33,271 nt of DNA, from positions 1 to 33,271 of the forward strand of contig JAFAWJ010000659.1 in assembly GCA_019242065.1 (NCBI GenBank), written 5' to 3'. Of the stretch, positions 15,220 through 22,941 are shown one piece after another. How positions within the stretch are numbered: position 1 is the stretch's first letter; each line of letters begins with the position of its first letter. The stretch comes from Chloroflexota bacterium. Its GTDB lineage: Bacteria; Chloroflexota; UBA6077; CF-72. The translations under genes were made by a program, and so were the position numbers. The notes beneath the pieces were generated by a model. The model was not told the origin of the DNA and did no database searches. It saw nothing but the letters and a program-made list of their open reading frames with translations.

Positions 15220-18096
15220 ATGCAACTCTCCTTTGACAGGCCCCTCGCCTTCGCGCTCATACCCGTTGCGTTCGCGGTCGTCATCCTGGTCTGGCGCGCA
15301 TCGCGCGCGTATCTGCCGTCGGGCCGGCGTTGGGCGCTCCTCGGCGTCCGATTGCTGGCCGTGACGTTGCTGGTGTGCGCCCTGGCAGTCCCCAGCCTGC
15401 AGCTACCGGCCAACAACCTCGATGTGGCCGTGCTCCTGGATCATTCGGACAGCATCTCGCCCGCGCAGCGCGCCACCGAAGACCAATGGCTTGAGCAGGC
15501 GCTCGCACAGAAGGGTGTCTCCGACCAGGTGGCGGTCATCAGTTTCGCCGGCGATGCGACGCTGGATCAGCCCCTGTCGACGGATTCCACCCCGCCGGTC
15601 TTCCCTTCGGACGAGACCCTGAATACCGCAAGCACCGACATCGCCGCCGCCATCCGTCTTGGACTCGCCAGCTTACCGTCCGACGCGGCTCGCCGCCTAG
15701 TGCTGCTGACCGACGGCGACGAAAACTCCGAGCAGGCGACGCAAGCCGCCGCGCTGGCCGCGGCCGCGGGTGTGCAGCTGGACGTGGTGCCCCTGGAACA
15801 GGACTCGACGTCGCAGGCTCTCGTCGAATCGTTGGATGCGCCCGCGCGATTGCGGCAAGGAGAGAGTTTCAGTGTCGCCGCCCAGGTGCGGTCCACCGCG
15901 CAAACTGACGCAACGCTCTACCTGCAGGTGGATGGCGACCTGACCGCGACACAACAGGTCCAGCTCGAGCCAGGCACGGCGCGGTTCGTCATGAACGTCG
16001 ATCCGCTGACCGCGGGGCACCACGTCGTGCAGGTCCACATGGACACCCCGGCGGACGCCCAGCCCGAAAACAAGACGGCCGGCGCCTACGTCGTCGTGGA
16101 CGGTCCGCCGCGCGTGCTGATCGTCGAGGGTTCGCCGGGCGATGGCCAGTACCTGGCGCAGGCCCTTCAGACGGCCGGGGTGCAGGTTGACGTCGTGAGC
16201 GGCCAGGCCGCGCCATTGCAGCCCGACCAGTTGTCGTCGTACGCCAGCGTCGTCCTCGCCAACGTCTCGGCGGACGTGTTGGCCCCCGACGAGCTGCAGG
16301 CGCTCCAGCAGTACGTCCAGCAGCAGGGTGGCGGCTTGCTCGTGACGGGTGGCGACAACTCGTATGCGCCCGGCGGCTATGCGCGGACTCCGCTCGAGAC
16401 CATGCTGCCCGTTCGCATGGATCTGCACGGTGCGACGCTCTCGCCGAGCACGGCTCTGGTGCTCGCGATCGACACCTCCGGATCGATGAGCCAGAGCATC
16501 AGTGGAGTGGCGATTATGGACGCCGCCAAGCAAGCAGCCATGGCCGCGGCTCAGTCGCTCGGACCAGCCGATCAGATTGGCGTCATCGCCTTTCAGGCGC
16601 CAAATTCGTTCTGGGTCGTGCAGCCTACGGCCGCGGCCGACCTGGACGCCATCGGCGAGGCGGTCGCACCGATGAACGCCAGCGGCGGCGACGATTCAAT
16701 CCAGAATGTACTCCAGCTGGCGTATGACGGTCTGGCCGGCAGTGACGCACACGCCAAGCACGTCATTCTCCTGACTGACGGTGAGACGCCGTCGGGCGAC
16801 TATCAATCGGTGACGCAGCAGATGGCGGCGGCGAATATCACCGTCAGTACCATCGGCTTCGGCGCCGAAATCAACACGCCGCTCCTGCAAGACGTCGCGC
16901 GATTGGGGCAGGGTGGCTATTACGAAGGCAACGACTTGTGGAATCTCCCACAACTGGTGGTGAAGGAGACGCAGCAAGCGGAGCGCAGCGCGATTGTCGA
17001 GCAGGACGTGCATGCCCTTACGGTCAACTCCGATCCGAGTCTGGGCTCCGTCGACATGAGCCAGGCGCCACCCCTGCGCGGCTACATAGCGACCACGCCG
17101 AAGCCGCAGTCGACGGTGCTGTACGCCTCGCCCAATGGCGACCCGCTGCTGGTCGAATGGCAGCTCGGCCTCGGCCGCGTCATGGCCTGGACCTCCGACG
17201 TCTCCAACCGCTGGTCAGCCAACTGGCTCACCTGGCCCGGCTTCGAGCAGTTCTGGGCGCAGGTCGTCAACCGCACGTTGCGGCCGGCCGCCGATCCAGA
17301 TCGGCAGGTGACCATCGCTCTGCAGGGCGACCAGGCGCAGATCACGCTGGATGCCGAAACCGGCGTTGAATCTGGACAACCCGCGTACGTCAACTCGCTG
17401 CCGACGAGCGCCACGGTTATCGATCCCAAGGGCGCGACCCAGCAGGTGGCGCTCCCGCAGGTGGCGCCCGGCGAGTACCGCGGCAGCGCTCCAGCCGGTA
17501 CCACCGGCGTGTACGGGGTGGACGTGACCGAAACCAATTCGGATGGCAGCGTCGAGACCCAATCGAGCGGCTTCGTGGTGCCCTATTCGCCGGAGTATCG
17601 CGACCTCGGTACCAACGACACACTGCTGTCCACCCTGGCGACGCAAACTGGCGGACACGTGCTCGATACGGCCAGCGATGCCTTCGCACACAATCTGCAG
17701 TCAGTCAGCGCTCCTCAACCGATCTCGGCGATACTGCTCGCAATCGTTGCGCTGCTGTTCGTGGTCGACGTCGGGCTGCGCCGCCTGCGCGGGTCGCGAG
17801 CCCTGCTTGGCGATGCGCTCGCCAGAGTTCGCGGTCAGACCCACACCAGCTGGTACGGTGAATCCGCGCATGCGGCGCCACGGCCCGCGCCGGTGACCCA
17901 CGTCGCCATCTTTTCCTCGAGGCCACGGCCGACGTCGCAGCCGGACCCGGTCGCGCGTCCGTCACCAGCCCAGTCACAGACCGCGCCGATCCCGGCGCAG
18001 CGGTTGTTGGCCGCCAGGCGTCGCGCGAGCCGTCAGCTCGGCGACGGAGTCGAACCCCGCCACGGCACCCAGCGCAAGGGCTCGGGCTCCCTCTAG
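15220..18096 (+). CDS. Large membrane VWA protein with glutamine-amidotransferase-like domain
   Basis: This 958-residue protein has two N-terminal membrane helices (about 8-26 and 38-58). The first VWA-like domain has DVAVLLDHSDSIS (residue 68) and LVLLTDGDEN (about 163). A beta-sandwich segment follows, then a class-I glutamine-amidotransferase-like domain (RVLIVEGSPGDGQYLAQALQ to GGGLLVTGGDNSYAPGGYAR, about 297-390). The second VWA has an intact MIDAS motif (LAIDTSGSMS, about 415) and a later HVILLTDGETPSGD. Near residue 625, YASPNGDPLLVEWQLGLGRV is typical of this architecture. A third helix (about 833-850) is followed by a Pro/Arg-rich cytoplasmic tail of about 100 residues. The architecture resembles the BatA/YfbK-related 'VWA/GATase-like' membrane proteins often found with MoxR systems, but no MoxR ATPase is here. 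Confidence 0.85.
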   Translation: MQLSFDRPLAFALIPVAFAVVILVWRASRAYLPSGRRWALLGVRLLAVTLLVCALAVPSLQLPANNLDVAVLLDHSDSISPAQRATEDQWLEQALAQKGVSDQVAVISFAGDATLDQPLSTDSTPPVFPSDETLNTASTDIAAAIRLGLASLPSDAARRLVLLTDGDENSEQATQAAALAAAAGVQLDVVPLEQDSTSQALVESLDAPARLRQGESFSVAAQVRSTAQTDATLYLQVDGDLTATQQVQLEPGTARFVMNVDPLTAGHHVVQVHMDTPADAQPENKTAGAYVVVDGPPRVLIVEGSPGDGQYLAQALQTAGVQVDVVSGQAAPLQPDQLSSYASVVLANVSADVLAPDELQALQQYVQQQGGGLLVTGGDNSYAPGGYARTPLETMLPVRMDLHGATLSPSTALVLAIDTSGSMSQSISGVAIMDAAKQAAMAAAQSLGPADQIGVIAFQAPNSFWVVQPTAAADLDAIGEAVAPMNASGGDDSIQNVLQLAYDGLAGSDAHAKHVILLTDGETPSGDYQSVTQQMAAANITVSTIGFGAEINTPLLQDVARLGQGGYYEGNDLWNLPQLVVKETQQAERSAIVEQDVHALTVNSDPSLGSVDMSQAPPLRGYIATTPKPQSTVLYASPNGDPLLVEWQLGLGRVMAWTSDVSNRWSANWLTWPGFEQFWAQVVNRTLRPAADPDRQVTIALQGDQAQITLDAETGVESGQPAYVNSLPTSATVIDPKGATQQVALPQVAPGEYRGSAPAGTTGVYGVDVTETNSDGSVETQSSGFVVPYSPEYRDLGTNDTLLSTLATQTGGHVLDTASDAFAHNLQSVSAPQPISAILLAIVALLFVVDVGLRRLRGSRALLGDALARVRGQTHTSWYGESAHAAPRPAPVTHVAIFSSRPRPTSQPDPVARPSPAQSQTAPIPAQRLLAARRRASRQLGDGVEPRHGTQRKGSGSL

Positions 18097-18971
18097 ACGA
18101 GCAGGTCGCCGACGGCTGCCTCGACCATGTTCAATCCCTGGAAGCCAGTGTAGTAGTAGGCGCAGGCGACAATCCCCAGCACCATCCACTCGGTGGTCAG
18201 GCCCCAGGCCTTGCCCAGCAGCACGGCTTCACGCAGGCCATCCGCGTAGCCGTTGGACACCATGTGATAGATCATCAGCCAGGGCATGCACTGCCGAGGC
18301 AGCGCACCGCGGAAAATACCTTCCCACCGCAGTCGATACGCCTTGAGGAACTCCGGCCGGTGCTTGGCCATGAACGTGACCCACTTGGGCACCTCGCCAC
18401 CATTGCGGAGATACCAGTCCTCGAGTTTGGCCTGATCTTCGCGGGTGAGATCGCGCGTGGAGAGGTCCAGTCCAGCCTTGAAGGGCGAGACGTCGTAGTC
18501 CCACTGGGGTGGAAACGGTGACTGGTCGACCGGCCGGTCCTGGAAGTCCTTGATAAATGGCCAGGTCGCGCGATAGACGGCCTCCAGCCCGCGGACGCCA
18601 GCGAAGATCTGGGCGGACATCACGATTTCCATCAACTGCGCTTTGGTGATGCCCTGATCCTGCATCACCTTGAATTCATTGGTGATGCCGATCTCCCAGT
18701 CCAGATTGATATAGGTGTGCAACTGGCCAACGGACATCATGAACACCGCCTCCGGCAGGTTGCGGCGGAACTCCGGCAACAAACGGTGGTGGAGCTTCAT
18801 CATGTCCGGCCGGTTCTCCAGCCAGACGGTGTGCGAGGTCTGCAAATACAACGGCACGTGGTTGTTGCGTGCGTAGTTGTAGAAAATGTCCTTTTCTTCC
18901 TGGCTGGTGTGCTCCAGGTCGTCGAGGTTCAGGCCGCGCTGGACGCCGTAGTGGACGGGTGTGAAGGTCAT
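18093..18971 (-). CDS. AhpD/carboxymuconolactone-decarboxylase-like protein
   Basis: The 292-residue product has in its middle a helical core resembling the AhpD-like fold: KLHHRLLPEFRRNLPEAVFM, then ITNEFKVMQDQGITKAQLME and IVMSAQIFAGVRGLEAVYRA. The EIV..A..FAG..G...A pattern is characteristic of CMD-family proteins. The AhpD redox pair CxxC and the ExxHxxC motif are absent, so peroxidase activity is unlikely. The N-terminal 60 and C-terminal 110 residues are extensions not typical of minimal CMD proteins (about 120 residues). It ends by overlapping the VWA gene by four bases, convergently. The L,D-transpeptidase gene lies 16 bases upstream on the same strand. Function is uncertain. Confidence 0.62.
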   Translation of the reverse strand: MTFTPVHYGVQRGLNLDDLEHTSQEEKDIFYNYARNNHVPLYLQTSHTVWLENRPDMMKLHHRLLPEFRRNLPEAVFMMSVGQLHTYINLDWEIGITNEFKVMQDQGITKAQLMEIVMSAQIFAGVRGLEAVYRATWPFIKDFQDRPVDQSPFPPQWDYDVSPFKAGLDLSTRDLTREDQAKLEDWYLRNGGEVPKWVTFMAKHRPEFLKAYRLRWEGIFRGALPRQCMPWLMIYHMVSNGYADGLREAVLLGKAWGLTTEWMVLGIVACAYYYTGFQGLNMVEAAVGDLLV

Positions 18972-18987
18972 AGGGTTTCAGACTCGA

Positions 18988-20013
18988 TCACGTGAAGATG
19001 TAGACCGGCGTACCGATTGCGCCGAAGTCCCAGGCAAACTTTGCTTCGTTCAGATCCACCCCCAGGCAGCCGTGCGTGCCAGCGTAACCCCAGTTGTGGC
19101 TCCAGTAGTTGTAGTGAATGCTCGCTCCGTCGTCGGTGAAGTACTGCGTGTACAGCACGCCCTCGAGGTAGTAGCCTCCCGGCGCATCGCGCGGAATCGG
19201 TGGCGTGACCCGCTCGCTGGTCATCGTTTCATTCGCGACGCGCGCGAGGATACGGTGCGCACCCAGCGGAGTCGCGTTGGCGTCGGTGCCCTTCAGTGCC
19301 AGGGTGGCCCAGATGGGTGAGCCATTTTCGAATGCCGCGAGCATGGCCGGTTCCTGCAGGTCGGCCTGAAAGTGACGGCCGCGATCGTCACCGCGGTCTG
19401 GACTGACCGTCTGCTCGCGCAGGCGCGGAATACGTACCAGCGAATTGAGGACGAAGCCGGTGGCGACCGGGTGATCGGCGGTCGGATCCAGCAGGTTCAC
19501 GTTGTACCACTGGTCGCCCGCGTCGCCCTGGACCGTCGACAGCACGTGCAACGGTGCGTTGTGCGGCATCACCCGCAGCACCGTCTCGTCCCGCACCACG
19601 GGCCACGAGCGCAGGTTGGCGCCGCCTGAGACGCGGCCCGGGAGACCCACCGCGCCGATGAGCGGTGGACCTGCGGCTGTCTCGCCGGCGAGGTCCTGAG
19701 CGGATGGCGCCGACGTCGTCGTAACGGCGCTGGGCGCGATCCAGCCGTACAGCCCGTAGCGCGGCACCCAGACTTCGATCTGGCCGGTGGGCAGCAGACG
19801 TCCGGCGCGCATCGGCGTCTCGGCGGGCAGGCTCAGAATCGGCAGGTCGTCGGAGCCGAGCAGTTTGGTCGCGGTCGGGTTGGTGAGCCACTGGGCGTTG
19901 TCAGATTGCGGGTCCGCATACGCCGCCCCCGCCCCCGCGAGCCCCGCCGCCGCGGCCACGCTGGCGCCCGCCAGGCTCAAGAGCCTCCTGCGCGTGAGTC
20001 CGCCGTTCAACAT
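18988..20013 (-). CDS. L,D-transpeptidase (YkuD domain), Tat-exported
   Basis: This 341-residue protein has a Tat signal (LTRRRLLSLAGASVAAAAGL, cleavage near AYA|DP). An SH3-like wall-binding segment follows (VWVPRYGLYGWIAPSAV), then a second SH3-like region, and a C-terminal YkuD catalytic domain. The catalytic motif is HNWGYAGTHGCLGVDLNEA with the nucleophile Cys at about residue 316; the usual S/T-HGC reads THGC. Such enzymes form 3-3 peptidoglycan cross-links or attach proteins to the wall, so the organism makes peptidoglycan. ATG at 20013 is directly before the Tat motif. The next gene upstream on the same strand (DUF1269) ends 75 bases away. Confidence 0.9.
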   Translation of the reverse strand: MLNGGLTRRRLLSLAGASVAAAAGLAGAGAAYADPQSDNAQWLTNPTATKLLGSDDLPILSLPAETPMRAGRLLPTGQIEVWVPRYGLYGWIAPSAVTTTSAPSAQDLAGETAAGPPLIGAVGLPGRVSGGANLRSWPVVRDETVLRVMPHNAPLHVLSTVQGDAGDQWYNVNLLDPTADHPVATGFVLNSLVRIPRLREQTVSPDRGDDRGRHFQADLQEPAMLAAFENGSPIWATLALKGTDANATPLGAHRILARVANETMTSERVTPPIPRDAPGGYYLEGVLYTQYFTDDGASIHYNYWSHNWGYAGTHGCLGVDLNEAKFAWDFGAIGTPVYIFT

Positions 20014-20040
20014 CGCGCTGTCGTTGTGGCAAGGGCCTCG

Positions 20041-20062
20041 CTCAACGCGTGCTCAACTTGTG
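20041..20062 (-). repeat. Two 11-base imperfect direct repeats upstream of the L,D-transpeptidase gene
   Basis: On the minus strand the sequence reads CACAAGTTGAG followed at once by CACGCGTTGAG, matching at 9 of 11 positions. They lie 28-49 bases before the ATG at 20013, with a period of one helical turn, as expected for a tandem transcription-factor site. Chance cannot be excluded. Confidence 0.3.
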
Positions 20063-20064
20063 TG

Positions 20065-20087
20065 CATCCGTCCTCGCCTCACGGATG
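20065..20087 (-). terminator. Stem-loop just after the DUF1269 gene (possible weak terminator)
   Basis: CATCCGT (20065-20071) and ACGGATG (20081-20087) form a perfect 7-bp stem with a 9-base loop, starting one base past the DUF1269 stop. No U-tract follows on the minus strand, so it is not a classical intrinsic terminator and may act as a 3'-end processing or attenuating structure. Confidence 0.35.
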
Positions 20088-20088
20088 T

Positions 20089-20607
20089 TCAACCTGGCGT
20101 GGCTCCAGTCTCGCTCGCTGCGGCTTGCACCTCGGCTGTCTCTTTCGGAGTAAAGCTCTGGCGGATCAATTCACCGTCATAGCCCGCGAGTGCGACCTCG
20201 GTCGCATGCACCGACGCCTGGTCGACCAGCGCAATGACCGCCGCTTTGCCAGGCTCGAGCTGCTCGCCAAGATCCTTGATGGACTTCGTCTTAATGCCGG
20301 TATCGCGCAGCTTGCCCCACAGGGCGCCGACGCCGCCGCCGACGACGGCGCTCACGATCAGGCTGGGCGGAAACACCAGGCCGAAGAGCCCCGCCGCAAT
20401 CGCGCCGCGTTTGGCGCCCTTAGCAGTGGTAACTTCGCGCGTCTCGTGGATCTGCAATTTCCCATCGCTGCCCTTGGTGACGATCGCCGCGTCGTCGAGG
20501 GTGATGGTGGTGGCCTTGTGCATCTGTTCGAGCATGTCGCAGATCGTCTGCGCCCGATCCATGTCCGCATACACCGCGGCCAGAAGTTCTAACTGCTTAT
20601 CACTCAT
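20089..20607 (-). CDS. DUF1269 domain protein
   Basis: The start is ATG 20607, preceded by GAGG at 7-8 bases spacing; a longer frame from 20637 lacks this. The 172-residue product has an N-terminal alpha/beta segment (LELLAAVYADMDRAQTICDM). A glycine-rich hydrophobic stretch follows (AAGLFGLVFPPSLIVSAVVG, then GGVGALWGKL), a glycine-zipper typical of DUF1269. The C-terminal half is predicted cytosolic (PGKAAVIALVDQASVHATEV). DUF1269 proteins are thought to be membrane-associated and occur next to stress and envelope genes; the function is not known. It is on the same strand as the L,D-transpeptidase and may share its transcript through the intervening stem-loop. Confidence 0.85.
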   Translation of the reverse strand: MSDKQLELLAAVYADMDRAQTICDMLEQMHKATTITLDDAAIVTKGSDGKLQIHETREVTTAKGAKRGAIAAGLFGLVFPPSLIVSAVVGGGVGALWGKLRDTGIKTKSIKDLGEQLEPGKAAVIALVDQASVHATEVALAGYDGELIRQSFTPKETAEVQAAASETGATPG

Positions 20608-20661
20608 CGGATTACCTCGCGCTGGTACGCCAGCCAACGCCAGGGTACACCTACCAGGTGG

Positions 20662-21681
20662 TCACTCCATCGAGTCAAGCGCAGCGGCCGCCCCGGCGTA
20701 GGTGTTGATGAACTCCATCGCCAGCTTCGGCCCCCGCGCCCGCGAAATCCCACACTCCGAGGCAATCCCAAACGCCCCCGCATGCCGCCGCGCCGCCGCC
20801 ATGCGCCGCCTCGTCCCCTCCACTCCGTCCTCCGCGTGCACCAGCCCCAGGTACAGCTCCGTCTCGGGCCCCAGCTCCAGCGACTCCAGCGGCTGAAAGA
20901 ACGCATCGTCATCCCGACCAATCGGCACCGGCATATGCATCCAGCTCACAGGTCGCGAGACGCTGCGAACAATCAGATTCGCCAGCTCGACCATCTTCCC
21001 CGCGTCCACCGGGTCGACAAAATGCTTGCCGTCCAGATCGCCATAGCACAGGTGGAACCCCAGCTCCACGTCATCTGGCACCGCGTCGCCCAATCGAGCG
21101 AACTCCGCCGCGAAGACCTCCTGCATCCCAGGAAACGGCGGCGTGTTCGGTCGCTGGCCGTCCCAGGCGACCATCTCCAGGCACACGTCCCACTGGATCG
21201 CCAGGTCGTGGTGCGGAATGGCGCGGGCGATGCGCTCCACCTCGCGCAGCATGGCGTCCTCGTAGACGGGATAGATCTGTTGCGCGTCTGGCTGCTGACA
21301 GAAAGGCATGATCACCGCCCATGGAGTCGGCAGGCACACCTGAAAGCGGACGTTGCGCGGGATCTGGCCGGCCGCGCGGGCGGCCAGAAAGTCCTCGTAG
21401 CCCGGCCGCGCCTCGCGCGCGTACCCCAGCTCTCCGAAGTGCAGGTCTTTTTGAGGGTCGACACCTTCGGCCAGCTTCAGCGGGACCTGCCCTTCGCCGA
21501 CTGGCGCCAGCGACGGATTGGCCCGCAGCAGAGGGATCTGCCAGCTGATCCACAGTCGGCGACCGCCAGGCTCGCCGTCGGGTACGCGCTTGAGGTACGG
21601 CCCACATTGCTTGCCAATCGCGGCGAAGACCTCCTCGGGCGTGTCCAGGGCGACGCTCCCGACGAAATGTACAGTAGCCAT
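20662..21681 (-). CDS. MetE-like (UROD/cobalamin-independent methionine synthase fold) protein
   Basis: This 339-residue protein starts at ATG 21681. The sequence is that of a single barrel related to the catalytic half of MetE and to stand-alone core-MetE proteins. Characteristic pieces are FVGSVALDTPEEVFAAIG at the start, DLAIQWDVCLEMVAWDG in the middle (barrel strand), VELGFHLCYGDLDGKHF with the His-x-Cys zinc pair, and GIASECGISRARGPKLA with the third zinc Cys, matching His641/Cys643/Cys726 of E. coli MetE. There is no N-terminal folate-binding half. The methyl donor and acceptor are unknown; many such short proteins act on other thiols or corrinoid proteins. No met or cobalamin genes are nearby. 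It is divergent from the DNA ligase gene, with starts only 24 bases apart. Confidence 0.72.
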   Translation of the reverse strand: MATVHFVGSVALDTPEEVFAAIGKQCGPYLKRVPDGEPGGRRLWISWQIPLLRANPSLAPVGEGQVPLKLAEGVDPQKDLHFGELGYAREARPGYEDFLAARAAGQIPRNVRFQVCLPTPWAVIMPFCQQPDAQQIYPVYEDAMLREVERIARAIPHHDLAIQWDVCLEMVAWDGQRPNTPPFPGMQEVFAAEFARLGDAVPDDVELGFHLCYGDLDGKHFVDPVDAGKMVELANLIVRSVSRPVSWMHMPVPIGRDDDAFFQPLESLELGPETELYLGLVHAEDGVEGTRRRMAAARRHAGAFGIASECGISRARGPKLAMEFINTYAGAAAALDSME

Positions 21682-21705
21682 GACGGTGCAATATATCCCC
21701 AACCC

Positions 21706-22782
21706 ATGACGAGCTTGAACCTCCCCGTGCTGCCGCCCGTGGCGCCCATGCTGGCCAAAGCCGTACCTCGCATCCCGCAGGGCGCCCTCAGCTTCGAGCC
21801 CAAGTGGGACGGCTTCCGCTCGATCATCTTTCGTGATGGCGACCAGGTCGAAATTGGCTCGCGCAACGAAAAGCCGATGACGCGCTACTTCCCAGAGCTG
21901 GTCGAGGCGGTCAAGGTCAGTTTGCCCGAACGCTGCGTCGTCGACGGCGAGATCGTGGTGGTTGTCGGCAAGCGGCTCGAGTTCGACGTGCTCCAGCAGC
22001 GCATTCATCCCGCCAGCAGTCGCGTGAACCGGCTGGCGCGCGAGACGCCCGCGAGCTTCATCGCCTTCGACCTCCTGGCGCGCGACGACGCCGACTATAT
22101 GCAGCGGCCGTTTGCCGAGCGGCGCGCGGCGCTCGTGGCGGCGCTCGCTCAGGCCCAGCCACCCATCCACCTGACGCCGGCCACGACCGATCATGCGCAG
22201 GCCGAGGAGTGGTTCAGCCAGTTCGAGGGCGCCGGGCTTGACGGAATCGTGGCCAAGCCGCTCGATGGGCTCTACGTGCCTGACAAGCGGGTCATGTTCA
22301 AGATCAAGCACGCGCGCACGGCCGACTGTGTGGTCGCCGGGTACCGCGTCCACGCCACGGATCCGACCGGGATCGGTTCGCTGCTGCTGGGACTGTATAC
22401 CGACGCCGGCGCGCTGCAATCGGTGGGGGTCATTGGCGCGTTTCCCGCCGCGCGGCGGCGCGAACTGATGCTGGAGCTGCAGCCGCTGGTGACCACCTTC
22501 GACGACCATCCATGGGCGTGGGCTCGCGAGGTGGAGGGCGCCACGCGGACGCCCCGGAGCTCGGAGTACAGCCGCTGGGCTGTCGGCAAGGACCTGTCAT
22601 TTGTGCCGCTGCGCCCCGAGCGGGTGGTGGAGGTGCGCTACGAGCACATGGAAGGCCCACGCTTCCGGCACACCGCCCAGTTCGAGCGCTGGCGCCCCGA
22701 CCGCCTCCCGCGGTCGTGCACCTACGCCCAACTGGAAGAGCCCGTCAACTACGACCTGGCCGACATCCTGTCTCTCAAGTAG
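21706..22782 (+). CDS. ligC: ATP-dependent DNA ligase (LigC type)
   Basis: The start is ATG 21706; the product has 358 residues, close to mycobacterial LigC. Motif I is FEPKWDGFRSI with the adenylated Lys33, followed by GSRNEKPMTRYFP and the CVVDGEIVVV motif (Ia/III region). FIAFDLLARD, LDGIVAKPLDG (motif IV) and MFKIKHARTADCVV (motif V) complete the nucleotidyltransferase domain. The C-terminal OB-fold domain includes LRPERVVEVRYEHMEGPRFR. It seals nicks or gaps using ATP, and is typically involved in non-homologous or base-excision repair rather than replication. No Ku, primase or phosphoesterase genes are adjacent, and no LigD-type fusion domains are present. Confidence 0.92.
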   Translation: MTSLNLPVLPPVAPMLAKAVPRIPQGALSFEPKWDGFRSIIFRDGDQVEIGSRNEKPMTRYFPELVEAVKVSLPERCVVDGEIVVVVGKRLEFDVLQQRIHPASSRVNRLARETPASFIAFDLLARDDADYMQRPFAERRAALVAALAQAQPPIHLTPATTDHAQAEEWFSQFEGAGLDGIVAKPLDGLYVPDKRVMFKIKHARTADCVVAGYRVHATDPTGIGSLLLGLYTDAGALQSVGVIGAFPAARRRELMLELQPLVTTFDDHPWAWAREVEGATRTPRSSEYSRWAVGKDLSFVPLRPERVVEVRYEHMEGPRFRHTAQFERWRPDRLPRSCTYAQLEEPVNYDLADILSLK

Positions 22783-22941
22783 TCCTTTTCCCACGGATTG
22801 GTGAGTCTGGTCCTGTCGACGTGACACGTACATTTCCAGCCATTTCATGTCGACTCAAGACTCCGATGTTTCTGTCGACACAACAATTTACCTTTGAAAA
22901 TGTCTTTACAGGCCAAACTCACCAACCGAGAAGCAGAAGCT
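22783..22941. other. 159-base convergent intergenic region with three TGTCGAC copies
   Basis: Between the ends of the ligase and the ThDP enzyme lie three copies of TGTCGAC (22814-22820, 22848-22854, 22873-22879). The first runs into a near-palindrome ACGTGACACGT (22819-22829). The stretch is more AT-rich than its surroundings. I see no clear intrinsic terminator or small gene in it. Confidence 0.5.
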
